In this document: positions 36,701 through 47,670 of the stretch, piece after piece | Position numbering within the stretch: the stretch's first letter is position 1 | Layout of the letters: each line of letters begins with the position of its first letter | Assembly (NCBI GenBank): GCA_026724425.1 | Contig: JAIUCV010000023.1 | Coordinates: 7,507,958 to 7,571,957, forward strand | Length of the DNA: 64,000 bases | Direction: 5' to 3' | From: Erythrophleum ivorense | Taxonomy: Eukaryota > Streptophyta > Magnoliopsida > Fabales > Fabaceae | Translations under genes and position numbers: made by a program | Notes under the pieces: model-generated | The model's database searches: none | Told to the model about the DNA's origin: nothing | The model's input: only the letters and a program-made list of their open reading frames with translations

Positions 36701-37736
36701 TAAGAGAAGCAATTAGGTTCATTCACTTGTATTTTCTTATTTTTATTATTAACTAATCAAATAGCAGATGAAAAAAAGAAAAACATAAACATTGCCTGTG
36801 TACTGTAGCAAACGGAATCATGGTCATCAGCGACAGTTGTCTTCGTGCACGGCCTGGCGGAGCTGGTGTTTTCCGGCGAACCCATTGAAGCAGAAGTGTA
36901 ATCCAATTCCCTGTCGCACGCGTCGAGGGTCACGTGATGGCTATCTCTCTCACTCACACTTTGATCCCTGCTACTCCACTCGCGGGCTACAGGCACCCGC
37001 GCCACCCCGGTGGGTCTCGCAGCAAAGCGGGTGTCTCCGTCATGCACGGCAGCCCCACTGCAAGATCCCAAATGTGTCGAGCAACCCACGACGCACGTGC
37101 CGATCCCTCCACCCATAGATTCATCCACACCCGCCGTGCTCTGCTCGTCCGTCCGATTCGAGCAAGGCACTAAGGCGTCCATTGTCATTGTATTTGATGC
37201 AGCAGCCGCTCGATGGGGGTCGAACCACGGCACTAACTTCTCTCCGTCGCCACGGTCGACGTCGACAATATGGGACATGGATTTGTTGTGGTGGGGAAGG
37301 CGAGTAGCTTGGTTGACTATGGACTCCAAGGTGCCACTAGCACGAGGCAGCTTCTCCCATGTGTACTTTGAACTGTTGTTTGTGACGGCGGAGGCGGTGA
37401 TGGGTTTTGCCGGAAGTCGCTGCAGACCCAAGCCGTTCATGGATAGCTGCCCGTTCTGCCATGTAAGCTCCGCAACTTCATAGTCTAACCTGCATGGAAT
37501 ACCAGCTACTATAAACCACGGATACTTAAAGAAGAGAGCAGTATCGATATATATATATATATATATATTAATATATGTATATGTATCTGCCAGATTAAAT
37601 TATATTCAAATACAGTACGAGAGAGGCAGTACATGGGGACATCAAGGACGGTGGAATTGGAGTTAGAATGAAGAGGGGCTCTGGGGGCTGAACAAATATT
37701 GTTGTCCACATCCCAGCTAGGTACGCACTGACTCAT
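33771..37736 (-). CDS. UNE10-like: bHLH transcription factor of the phytochrome-interacting type (UNE10/PIF8-like)
   Basis: Six exons on the minus strand: 37736-37633, 37489-36796, 36541-36440, 36317-36252, 34874-34518 and 33854-33771, giving 468 codons in continuous frame. The start MSQCVPSWD matches UNE10-type proteins. Residues 35-51 read MLDYEVAELTWQNGQLS, which contains the phytochrome B-binding (APB) signature ELxxxxGQ. The bHLH domain (about residues 291-340) has HNQSERKRRDKINERMKTLQ with the H-E-R triad (295, 299, 303) that recognises G-box CACGTG. A methionine-rich tail (about 355-420) is typical of the group. PIFs act in the nucleus as dimers and are restrained by red-light-activated phytochrome. 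Odd points: a GC donor in intron 2, and alanine where PIFs usually have threonine just after the loop (SGKADKAS). Expression cannot be judged here. Confidence 0.92.
36376..36400. repeat. (AAT)n microsatellite in intron 3 of the bHLH gene
   Basis: Eight AAT/ATA units just upstream of exon 4 (on the gene strand), outside the splice acceptor. Likely to be polymorphic. Confidence 0.9.
36542..36795 (-). other. Intron 2 of the bHLH gene, probable GC-AG intron
   Basis: Exon 2 ends ACACAG and the intron starts GCAATG; it ends TTATTATAG before GGAGAGG. Using this donor keeps phase and gives SVCYSTQ followed by GEEGDEEDKKK, matching the acidic-then-basic linker before the bHLH domain in this family. 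The nearest GT (36791, AAT/GTTTAT) would shift the frame and hit a stop in exon 3. Confidence 0.75.
37549..37568. repeat. (TA)n microsatellite in intron 1 of the bHLH gene
   Basis: About ten TA units inside the 143-bp first intron. Length changes here would alter a very short intron. Confidence 0.9.
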
Positions 37737-38629
37737 TTGGGGGAAGAAGAGAGTCTCAAAGACTCAGATCAGTGCTGTGTTAAATATGCCTAGTTCAATG
37801 TTGGAGAAGAAAAGATTGTGGAAGTCAGAGGAAAATGCTCAGGTGATATGATTAATTTTACGGGAAGCCAATATTTGATGAATGAGATGCATGGTAGCTC
37901 GAGTCTTGACACTTGTGGATTCTATTTCATGAGGGAAAGGGGAAAATCTTGTCCACAAGAAGGAATAACAGGAGGTTTCCTTATTTTGAAATATCAAACG
38001 CTTTTGGCCCCATTATTAAAAGACAATTATTGACTTTGTTGTGGGATTGAGGAAAGTGTAATTTATTGGTAAGATAAAAACCAAATAAAAGTTGGCAATT
38101 GTTAATGGCTAGCTAGGTTGAAGCGGCTTTTTTACTCTAAGTAAAACAAATATATTAAACCAAAACATCCGTACTTTGCCAAAATTTATTTCTTCAAACA
38201 CATGTTTTTTTAAATTATAATTGATTTGTCAAGGCCGTGAGAAATCAATTGTCCCTTTTTATTAAATTTTTTTAAAACAAAATTGGGGTTAATTTGCATT
38301 TTTCAGCTCCCATTTTGAAGTTTTTCACTTCAACTCTAGCTTATTTCTATAGGCCCTGGGCTTTAAATCCAAGTAGGCTTTCTTTTTTTTATTAGGTTGC
38401 ATAAAAAAGGCTTATAGCCCAAAACAAGGATGAAACTAATTGACTTGTTTAGTTGGAAAATATAAAAGTAAAAAAAAAAAGAGTAAAAAATAAGTATGTG
38501 AGATAGGAAATAATTCTTTTAGTCTTACTTTTAATAAGATGATTTGTGGTTAAAATAATGATTTAATATATAGAATAATATAATAATTATAAAAATATAT
38601 AGATATAAATTATATAAAAAATATACGTT
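37737..38629. other. 5' flank of the bHLH gene
   Basis: About 890 bp upstream of the start codon, AT-rich with poly-A/T runs. It should hold the promoter and leader. I see no CACGTG G-box and no convincing TATA box at a normal distance (a TATTTAA at about 37780-37788 is very close to the start codon). No coding sequence is evident. Confidence 0.5.
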
Positions 38630-39511
38630 TACATCCATATGAAATGAGGGAAGGTGACTCCCATCATGTCTTCAAAGAGGTGACCTCTACAGTCAAAAGG
38701 AGGGGTGGCAAACCCATGGCAGCCAAGAGGTATGTAAGTTATGACTATGATGTGCGAGCCAATTTGCGTTGGCATTAGCTTCATTGTACACATGAAGTAG
38801 TGACACATCCTAGTGTTAATTAAGAGGGAGCTTAATCTCGGATACACTAAGTTAAAGTAGGGATGGTGGTGGCCAATGGCCACATCCTTTTTGTGCCAGA
38901 TTAATAGCAGTAGGAGAGTTAGCATGAAGGATCACCATCTTATATCTGTGTTTCCAAATAGGTTGCACATCCAAGAGGATGCTCCATAACTCAACTATTG
39001 TGATTGAAATAAACCTAGGTTACACCCAAAACTTACCACCCATTAGCTAGAGTCGTCCCATAATAGTCCACCACATGCAGCAGAGCTGTTTCCTTGAACA
39101 AACCTGTCAACAATGACTTTAACCCAAGCCTCTATAGGGAAACGCTAGTATTTAAATTGTTCCTTTTTCTTGGGCATGCACCTTCTCATGTCTTAACCTG
39201 TCATCTTTGCTTATTCATTGGAGGCATATGAAGAAGAGATCATCCTCCATGTGTTGATCCTCGTTAAATAGAGAATCACAACATGGAGTCCAGAAAATCC
39301 AGTAGGTATGCTCAAATAGCTTTTTCCAAGGATGTTGAGTAACCTCATCTGACCCTGCTTCTAATGGATGGTTCCATTTGATCCACTCATGAGCCAATGG
39401 AGAGAAAAGAACTCTCCCAATGCTTCGTCTTGGTTAACCTCTTCTATAGGTTTTTGGCCCTTGCACAGTCATGTACATAATGGATGGGCATTTCCTCATC
39501 ATCACACCCAA
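38630..39511 (-). pseudogene. LINE fragment: zinc-binding end of RT and RNase H
   Basis: Minus-strand pieces fit the 3' end of a plant LINE: a zf-RVT-like region at about 39430-39511 with HPFGCDDEEMPIHYVHDC; a linker at 39215-39397 with HPWKKLFEHTYWIFWTP; and RNase H at 38680-39150 with QGNSSAACGGLLWDD, ELWSILLDVQPIWKHRYKM and HVYNEANANANWLAHH. These match the usual D-G...GG, ELW and H-EAN-AD-LA landmarks with substitutions. It has several frameshifts and is non-functional. The rest of the same element lies at 46931-47665, beyond the inserted copia element. No poly-A tail is visible at the left end. Confidence 0.7.
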
Positions 39512-39516
39512 ATGGG

Positions 39517-40587
39517 TGTTGGCCCATAGACTTCGATGATAACAAAACATTATTTAGTATTATACAAAAGCCCAAGAATCTAACTCAGCCCAATAAGCCA
39601 TGACCTATTTGTTTAATCTTATTTCACACTCTTAAGAAACTATGATTATGTGCTAAATGACAAATTGGTTTATGAGATAAAGACAAATGAGTAATAGCTC
39701 CTTACATAAAATAAGTATGGATAGAAAAGTATTAGGTAGCATTTGTTACTGCTAACTTACTCAAAAATAAAATTTGACTTTAACCACATTTTGAGCTCCA
39801 TGATTAGCATTTAGTATGAGTTGACCAGACAAGTTGCATAAACGAATAAAACCTGCGAAGGTTGAAAGTTTTAAACATTGGAGATAATTCAAGGTTGTGC
39901 CAGAAAAGTTAAATGATGAAGATCAGGGTTGTCTCTACCAGATAGTCATTCCAAAAAGTTTATAAATACTCGAAGTTGTGAAATGGGATAACAAGAAAAT
40001 TGAAGTGAAAAGAGCTAGAAATTTGAAACAAGATTACTTGATTAGAATTTGATATATTAGATTATAAAAAAGCATTCTTGTGAGAGTGTAATACTTGGTG
40101 CAAAAGAAAAAGGAGTATTGATTGAAGTTTGAAAATGAGTTTAGGCTAAACCATTGAAAATTCTCTTGAGATATCATTGTATGGTGAAATTTGTAAATGG
40201 TGTTATACATGTATCTGTAAGTTTTTGCTGAGTAGTGAAAAATCCCTTAAGTGTTATAAGGGGACTGGATGTAGGTTAGATTGACCGAACAATAAATCTT
40301 TATGTACATTTATCAATTTTGCTAATCTTTGGTCCTCCACTTTGGAAAGGCCTTACTTTGTCTTTGCTTGTCTCGTTGACTACACTCACATTACCTACTG
40401 TACAACACTCTTTTAGTTTAACAATCAGCAAAATTGTTTTACCTATTTCTAATTTGTTAGTACAAAGGTCTTCCACTTTTCTATAAGTAAAAGATAGAGG
40501 ACCATTGGTCCACTACTTTCAAGAAGGCATTAAAATTGCATATTCTGCACATTACACCTATTCACCCCATTTTAAGTGTGATTATCA
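39517..40587 (+). repeat. 5' LTR of the SIRE-type element
   Basis: 1071 bp, from TGTTGGCCC to GTGATTATCA. The last 257 bp align with the truncated 3' LTR. Confidence 0.85.
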
Positions 40588-40589
40588 AT

Positions 40590-40600
40590 TGGTATCAAAA
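40590..40600 (+). other. Primer-binding site of the SIRE-type element
   Basis: TGGTATCAAAA, two bases after the LTR. It keeps the TGGTATCA core of the initiator-methionine tRNA site. Confidence 0.75.
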
Positions 40601-40668
40601 TAGGTCTCTTCTAATTGTGTGCCTAACAACCTTGAGAAAAGGTCCAATGTTTCTTTTGTATGCAGAAG

Positions 40669-41930
40669 ATGGTCGCTAACAACCTCCTTAAAGGAGCTTA
40701 TTTTAGTGAAGGATTCTCAACCTTCAAACCTCCTTACTTCATTGGGAAACACTTCTCACATTGGAAGGAAAGAATAAAGATTTTCATATGTTCAACTAAT
40801 TACTTAGTGTGGGAAGTCATCATGGAAGGGCCAAAGAAACCTCAAAAAGTGGAATTAACAACTGGTGCTATTGTAGACAATCCCAGAGCTAAATAGATTG
40901 AAGATGATATCAAAATAGTTCAATGCAATCACTGTGTGCTTTATCAATGGGCCTAACTATGATAAAATATCAAGTTGCGAAACAACCAAAGAAATGTGGG
41001 AGAAACTCATTGTAACTCACGAGGGAACTTCCAAAGTCAGAGAAAGTAATCTAAACATGCTCGTCTATGAGTTCGAACTCTTCCACATGAAAGAAGGTGA
41101 AAACATAGAAGAAATGTATAACCAATTTGCCAAATTGGTGGGTGATCTAAAAGCACTAGATAAAAAATATATAGATTATGAACTTAATTGAAAAATCCTT
41201 AAAAGTTTGCCTCAGAAATGGCAGTCTAAGGTAAATTTAGTTGAAAGCAACAACTTCCAAGCTCTTTCATGTGATGAGCTGTGGGGGATGCTCATTACCT
41301 ACGAGAAGAATCACTTAAAAAGACACAAGCTGGAGCATAGAAAAAAAATGGTAGCACTACAATCAGCAGCATTAGAAAAAGCTTTTAAAAAAGAAGAAGA
41401 GGAGCTAAATGAACAAGACATAGCCTTCTTCTTCAAGAGAATAGATAAGTACACCAAAAAGAAGGAAAAGCTTTGGAAGTCCAAAGGAAATGCAATCAAA
41501 ATAAACCCAAAGAAGGAGGAACCTTTGAAGAATGTCATCACTTGCTATAAATGTGGGAAGAACAGACACATGAGATATGACTACCTATATCTTAGATGAA
41601 GAACAACAAAAGCATTTGGAGAGAAGAAAGTTATGGCAGCTTGGAGTGATGATGATGAGAAAGAAAAAGAAGAGCTTGAACAAGAAATGACAAATATGTG
41701 TTTTATGGCTCGAGAAGACAATGAGGTAATCTCTAAAAATTATTTGTCATATACTAAACTAGATGAGATGTTTAATGAACTTCTAGTTGACTTCAAAAAT
41801 TTATTTGTTAAATATGAGGAGTTGCTAAATACAAATTTAATTCTAGAAGAAAATGCTCTAAAACTAAAATCTAATTTAGAATCTATTTCACTAGAAAATG
41901 AATCTTTAAAATAGAAAATTACTGAAGTCA
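40669..41930 (+). pseudogene. SIRE-type gag
   Basis: Starts MVANNLLKGAYFSEGFSTFK. YFIGKHFSHWKERIKIF (about 40735) is the tryptophan-containing gag start. The middle part (40934-41191) includes SSCETTKEMWEKLIVTHEGT and later LPQKWQSKVNLVES. The zinc knuckle CYKCGKNRHMRYDY (about 41545) has tyrosine for its last cysteine. A charged, coiled-coil-prone tail (41633-41914) contains NMCFMARED, a SIRE gag hallmark. Stops at about 40894, 41189, 41597 and 41912 and a frameshift near 40930 break it. Gag would form the particle core. Confidence 0.8.
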
Positions 41931-42279
41931 CTAAAGATTTGGCTAATTTCATGAAAGGAGAAGAAATTTGAATATGTTGCTTAGAAAACAAAAATGTATG
42001 TTTGATAGAACTAGAATTAGATACAATGAAAATTCAAATGTAAAGTTGTAGAAGAATTTGTTTGTTAAAGCGTCTACTCTCACTATATGTTCTCAATGCA
42101 GCAAGATAAACCATGCATGTTACCAATGCAAAAAAGATAATAGAAAATTGATATGGGTTCCAAAAGGAACCATTATCCCTGATACTAATATGAAAAGACC
42201 CAAAAAGATTTGGGTGCCTAAGAAAAGCTGAACAATTTGCAGGTATGCTTAAAAGGAAGAATTTTTAAACAACAGTGAT

Positions 42280-43980
42280 TTTTAAATAGTGGTTGCTCTA
42301 GACACATGACAGGAGATCTATCCTAGTTTCTATCTTTCACAAAATTAAATGGAGGATCTGTCACCTTCAGTGATGGAAGAAAAGGTAGAATTATAGGTAC
42401 AGGTAAAGTAGAACTTACAAACAAGTTGTCTAAATAATGTTTGTCTAATTGATCGCCTAAAACATGACCTTTTTAACATAAGTTAGCTATGTGATAGATG
42501 CTATAAAGTAGTATTTGATTTTATGTATTGCATGGTCTTCAACGAGGATAAAGCCCTTTTTACTGGCCAAAGATTTGAAAACATATATATTCTCTGTTCC
42601 AATCATCTTAAAAAAAAATGTTACATGTCTTTCTTCCATATATAATGATTCTTGGTTGTGGCATAGAAAGCTTGGTCATGCGAGCATGCACACTATATCC
42701 AAATTGTCCAAACTAGATCTTATAAAATGATTACCTAAACTAGACTTTCAAAAAGATCATTTGTATGATGCATGTCAAATGGGAAAACAAGCTAAATCAT
42801 CCTTCAAACTGAAGGAGTTTGTCTCTTCATCTAGGCCACTCCAATTATTACACATGAAGCTCTCTGGCCCTATGCAAATTTGAAGCTTTGGTGGTAAAAG
42901 CTATGCATTTGTCATTGTTGATGATTAATCTAAGTTCACTTAGGTTCTGTTCCTTTCACATAAAGATGAAGCTTTTAAGAATTTTGTTGTCTTTTGCAAA
43001 AAGGTTCAAAGGGAGCAAGGGTGTCTAATTTCGAGTATTATAAGTGATTATGGTAGTGAATTTGAAAATAAAATGTTTGAAGAATTTTGTAATGAACATG
43101 GATTTAGCTATAATTTTTCTACTCCTAGAACTCCTCAATAGAATTGAGCAGTTGAAAGGGAAAATCGTACTCTTTTAGATATAGTTAGAACCATGCTCAT
43201 TGAAAATAATCTTCCTAAATACTTATAGGCTGAAGCTATAAATACCTCATGTTATGTGTTAAATCGATGTCTTATAAGACTTATTCTTAAAAAGACTTCA
43301 TATGAAATGTGGAAAGGAAGAAAACCTAACGTTAGTTACTTTCATGCATTTGGATGTAAATGTTTTATTCATAATAATGGAAAAGATAATCTTGAAAATT
43401 TTGATATTAGAAGTGATGAAGGAATCTTCCTAGGTTATTCCACATCCAGTAAAGCATATAGGGTTTATAACAAAAGAACAATGGTTGTTGAATGATCTAT
43501 ATATGTTGTATTTGATGAAACTAATCCTTATGTGAGAAAAATAGTGAACACAAATGAAGAAGAAGTTATTGCAAGTAGAAATTAGGTGATTGCAAATCCC
43601 AATACAATAATCAAAATAAATGATGAATGCAGAAATATCCACTCAAGTCTTTTCAAGCTCACTAACAAAAGTTGGAGTGACATTGATGCTCCACCTGATC
43701 AAGAAATCCAGAAGTGGAATGAAGAGACAAATGTGGAAGGATCACCTCATAGAGGAAAAGATATTGATGAATCCTTAAGCGAACATGCTTAAGGTCAACT
43801 AGAATCGACATCAAAAGAATTAAAAATTCCTCATGAATAAAGACATTCTTCTTCCTATCCTTCACAACTTATCATTGGAGATTTAAATAAAGGAAGGTGC
43901 ACTAGATCTTCCTTAAAAAACAATCTGGCATTGTTATCTAAGATTGAGCCCAAAAATGTGAATGAGGCTTTAGAGGATGA
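42280..43980 (+). pseudogene. SIRE-type protease and integrase
   Basis: The protease motif reads FLNSGCSRHMTGD at about 42283-42320, so the catalytic aspartate (normally LDSGCS) is asparagine, one G-to-A change. The integrase zinc region has WLWHRKLGHASMHTIS (about 42655) and a later C-x2-C-type remnant. The core gives SEFENKMFEEFCNEHGF (about 43060) and AVERENRTLLDIVRTMLIEN (about 43150). The C-terminal part, with FHAFGCKCFIHNNGKDN (about 43340), is largely open at 43256-43495. Several TAG/TAA codons stand where tryptophan or glutamine is expected. Integrase would insert the cDNA. Confidence 0.8.
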
Positions 43981-45486
43981 AAGTTAGATCATTGCCATGG
44001 AAGAAGACTTGCATCAATTTGAAAGAAACAATGTGTGGAACCTAGTAAAGGTACCAGAAGGAGTATCAGTGATTAGAACAAAGTGGGTATTTCACAACAA
44101 ATTAGATGAGAAAGGTAATTTTGTCAAAAATAAAGCAAGGTTAGTGACCCAAGGTTTCTCTCAATAAGAAGGTATTAACTTTGATAAAACCTATGCTCCC
44201 GTAGCTAGAATAGAGTCTATTAGAATGTTACTTGCTTATGCTTCTTATATGAACTTTAAATTATATCAAATGGATTTCAAGAGTGCTTTTCTAAATGGTT
44301 ATATCATAGAAGAAGTTTATGTCAAGCAGCCCCTTAGTTTTGAAGATGAAAAGTTGCCTAACCACGTATATAAACTGTCAAAAGCTCTCTACTATTTGAA
44401 ACAAGCTCCAAGAGCTTGGTACAAATGGTTGAGTAATTTTCTTCTTGAAAGTGGTTTCTTAAAAGGAAAACTTGATATAACTCTCTTCATTAAGAAAAAT
44501 AATAATGAATCTTTGCTTCTTCAAATTTATGTTGATGATATAGTATTCAGTAGTACTAATAAATCTCTGTGCAAAGAATTTGCTGAACTAATGAAGGGAA
44601 AATTTGAAATGGGTATGATGGGAGAATTAAATTTCTTTCTTGGACTATAAATAAAGCAAACACAAGAAGGAAGTTTCATTAGTTAATCCAAATATACCAA
44701 AGAGCTAATCTACAAGTATGGTTTTCAAAACTTTAAACCAATAGGGACTCCAATGTGTCCTTCCTCCACCTTGGATAAAGATGAAAATGGTAAGGATTTT
44801 GATTAAAAGAAATATCGAGGTATAGTTGGTTCCTTACTGTACCTCATAGCTAGTAGACCAGACTTTATGTTTAATGTTTGCAAGAGTGCATGTTTTCAAT
44901 GTAATCCGAAAGAATCACACTTTTCTGCTATTAAAGGAATATTTAGATATTTAATGGGACATAAAACTATGAATTATGATATCCTAGAACTAACAATTTC
45001 AATTTAGTTGGATACGCAAATGTAGACTTTATTGGATATAAATTAGATAGAAAAAGAACAAATGGATGTTGTTAATTTCTTGGCAATTCCCTAGTTTCTT
45101 GATATAGCAAAAAGTAAAGTTTTATGGCTCTTTCCACCACTAAAGCTGAATACATGGTTGTTGGTAGTTATTGCACTCAATTACTATGAATGAAATATCA
45201 AAGAGAGGAATTTTCAATTAACTACAATCATATTCCAATATTCTGTGATAACACCAGTGCTATTTGCCTTACCAATAATCCTGTTCATCACTCTCAGACC
45301 AAGCACATAGAAGTAAAACATCACTTTATCCAAGATCATGTATAACAAGGAAATGTGGAGGTAGTGTATACTCAAACTGAGAATCAACTTGTAGATATAT
45401 TCATAAAATCCTTGTGTGAAAATAAATCCGTATACTTAAGAAATAAACTTGGAATGATCAATAATGCTTTATCTGTGTTTATTTAA
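43981..45486 (+). pseudogene. SIRE-type reverse transcriptase and RNase H
   Basis: The RT entry has VIRTKWVFHNKLDEKGN (about 44070). An open piece at 44225-44650 contains LYQMDFKSAFLNGYIIEEVY and the active-site motif LLLQIYVDDIVFSSTNKSLC, both aspartates kept. A TAA follows at 44648, then the rest of RT with KPIGTPMCPSSTLDKD (about 44735). RNase H fragments (about 44990-45430) include FCDNTSAICLTNNPVHHSQT, followed by KHIEVKHHFIQDHV. The last readable residues are GMINNALSVFI and a stop at 45484-45486. Stops are mostly explained by CAA-to-TAA or TGG-to-TAG changes. Confidence 0.85.
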
Positions 45487-46057
45487 AGTGGAGTACCACT
45501 GATCCTCCACTTGTTTGGTGTGGTTTACTTGTTTGTTTGACTTGGAATACCTCTATCACTCTAAATATTTGGCATTTACCTGCAGAATATATTTGTTGTG
45601 ATGTGTTCTGATTACAAATTGCACTTTAATTTACTTTTCTATGATGCATCCTTGAGTGAACACGTATTTAAAAAACTGCATATTGCATTCATAAATTTGT
45701 TTGGCATTTTTTGCTGCGTATTTTGAGGCAATAGTTAAAAGCATTAAGTATTCTTGAACCTGAACAGCTAATAATGGTCTTGGACCCATAAAATTGATGG
45801 TTACAAGTAATCTTTTTCAAAAAGGCTTGCATTCTGCCAAAATTGAAGAGTCACATCATAACTGTTTTTATAATTACTCCTGCCCTAACCCTAATATGGT
45901 GAATGGAAGGTCACTTCAATTGATTTACATTTCATCTTTGTCATTCTCAAAGGCATAAGAAGTTCATCCTGATTGAAGGAGTAATTGATGTTAAAGAAGA
46001 AGCACTGCAAAAAGAAAAAGCTCTAAAAAAACTTTGAGAAAAGAAAATTTGAAAGAA
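45487..46057. other. Non-coding spacer between pol and the envelope-like ORF
   Basis: About 570 bp with no recognisable coding, in the position where SIRE elements carry a spacer before the extra ORF. Confidence 0.5.
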
Positions 46058-46669
46058 ATGAAGAAAGTATCTATTCTGAGCAAACAATCTAAGAAATGCA
46101 AGGTTATTGACAATGACCCAAATTGGGAAGATGCAGAAACAATAGAAAGGCTTCTAGGAAAAATGAAAGAAAAATGATTTCCATCAGAGAACCTCAGGCT
46201 AAAAATACCAAAATACCAGAAGGGAAAGGGAAGAAGAAACTATACGAAGAATACTCAAGAAGAAGAAGAGCCCCTCTTAGATTTATCTCATCTTCTTCCC
46301 AAGTTTCGCTCAAAAGAGCATCTACACAAGTATATTGCTGACTTTTGACATTATCTAGTTTCTTTTGGAAGGTGTGTAAATTTCACTTGACTATCTCAAC
46401 TTAATTGTTTTCTGGAACTAGAATTTCAATCAATGGGTTGGACTCCATTAGTCACTGTAGATGAATTAGTATATGAAGATCTGGTTAGGGAATTCCACTA
46501 CAATTTGGTAGTAAATAAGTCAGGAAAAGCCCTAACCTCATTGGCTAATGGAAAATTAATCTTTGTAGGTATTGCATTACTAGAGAAAATTTTGCAATCT
46601 CATTTTCAAAATATCCTCATTTTTTCTTCACTGGTTATTCTTGACCCACTGAAATGGGATCTTCATATG
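46058..46669 (+). pseudogene. Envelope-like / plant transposon-protein ORF of the SIRE-type element
   Basis: One frame from 46058 carries MKKVSILSKQSKKCK, an acidic-basic stretch and then MGWTPLVTVDELVYEDLVRE with FHYNLV (46433-46510). The GW-x4-5-V-LVREFY/H-NL pattern is the conserved core of the plant proteins annotated as putative plant transposon protein or SIRE envelope-like. Three in-frame stops precede this core. The ORF is cut at the truncated LTR junction (about 46670), losing most of its C-terminal part. I see no signal peptide or membrane segment in what remains. Its function in plant elements is not established. Confidence 0.6.
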
Positions 46670-46925
46670 GGTCCTCCACTTTGGAAAGGCCTTACTTTGT
46701 CTTTGCTTGCATCATTAACTGCACTCACATAAGCTACTTTACAACATTATTTTATTTCAATAATTAGCAAAACTATTTTACTTGTTTCACATTTATCCAT
46801 ATAAAAGTCCTCTACTTTTCTATAAGCAAAAGATAGAGCACCATTGGTCAGCCACTTTAAAAAAGGCATTGAAATTACATATTTTGCACATCACACCTAT
46901 TCACCCCCTCTAGGTGTAATTATCA
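46670..46925 (+). repeat. Truncated 3' LTR of the SIRE-type element
   Basis: Aligns with 40331-40587, the last 257 bp of the 5' LTR. The first 0.8 kb of the LTR is missing and the envelope-like ORF abuts directly. Confidence 0.85.
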
Positions 46926-46930
46926 ATGGG

Positions 46931-47665
46931 CATGTACTACTATTAGCTAGACCGCATCAAAATCTAAGCTTATTTTTGTGAAGCCGATTAAGCATGAATA
47001 GCCAAGGAAAGCAATGAATTTTTTTTAGGCATTGGCCATTTTTAGATTTTGCCCCAAACATTGTCATAATCAAGAGAATCCACCCCCAGAAGTGACAAGT
47101 AGGTTGATCTGACCAAAAACACCTAATCATGTGTCTCATTCTAGGTGATGGTATTAACTCTTCTATATAGCGATGGAGGCAACATATTTGTGACGATGCC
47201 TTGCACCATGTCTAGGATAAGATTTTGAACCGTACTCTACTCCCAAGCTCTTGAATTTGTTATGTAATCTCACATTCTATTTTGGATTATATCTTTTGGT
47301 AAGGTCTTCACGGTGTAGTCTCTTAAGGGCAAAAGGAGGGAGTTCCACTTATCAAGCCAAAAACTAACCTAGCACCATCCCCCAAGTTCCATTTGAGGCC
47401 ATTCAAAAAATCACTCCAATCCTTAGCAATTCCTTGCCAGGTGTTTGACGACATCTTCTTCTTTCTAACCTTGTGAAATTTTCCATCCCCGCAATGGTAT
47501 TTGTCTTTAAGAACACCAACCCAAAGTGCCTCAGGATTACAAACTTTAAACCCCAGCAAAGCTTCTTGAAAAAATCGTTGTTTTGTCATGTGCATCCATT
47601 TTAAAACCACGACCCCTATGAATTTTTGGCTTGCACTCCTAAGCCACCAAGTGGATCCTATTATG
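46931..47665 (-). pseudogene. LINE fragment: upstream part of the zf-RVT region
   Basis: Minus-strand pieces: GGLGVQAKNS (about 47630-47660), then EALLGFKVCNPEALWVGVLK (about 47510-47570), then WNLGDGARLVF (about 47350-47385). The zf-RVT-like CLKKIHCFPWLFMLNRLHKN follows at about 46960-47030. This is the stretch that precedes RNase H in plant LINEs. It is continuous in order and strand with 39511-38630 across the copia insertion. It has frameshifts and stops and is truncated at 47665, where a different repeat starts. Confidence 0.65.
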
Positions 47666-47670
47666 TTGCT

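Larger units (their letters stand above)
39517..46925 (+). mobile_element. SIRE-type Ty1/copia retrotransposon inserted in a LINE
   Basis: Starts TGTTGGCCC and ends AATTATCA, with the target duplication ATGGG on both sides (39512-39516 and 46926-46930). Contents in order: 5' LTR (39517-40587), a primer site, gag with a long charged tail, protease, integrase, reverse transcriptase, RNase H, an envelope-like ORF and a truncated 3' LTR (46670-46925). The RT and integrase wording, long gag and extra 3' ORF fit the SIRE lineage. Many stops and a catalytic substitution in protease show it is dead. Confidence 0.9.

Noticed and set aside
36784..36795. GT donor option for intron 2 (AAT/GTTTAT)
   Set aside because: It puts exon 3 out of frame and leads to a stop before the bHLH domain; the GC donor keeps frame and family sequence.
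37010..37483. 157-codon open frame on the plus strand, opposite exon 2 of the bHLH gene
   Set aside because: Exon 2 is GC-rich and lacks stops on the other strand; the antisense product has no recognisable domain and mirrors the bHLH codons.
37778..37790. TATTTAA as a TATA box of the bHLH gene
   Set aside because: Only about 45 bp from the start codon, which would leave almost no leader; not convincing.
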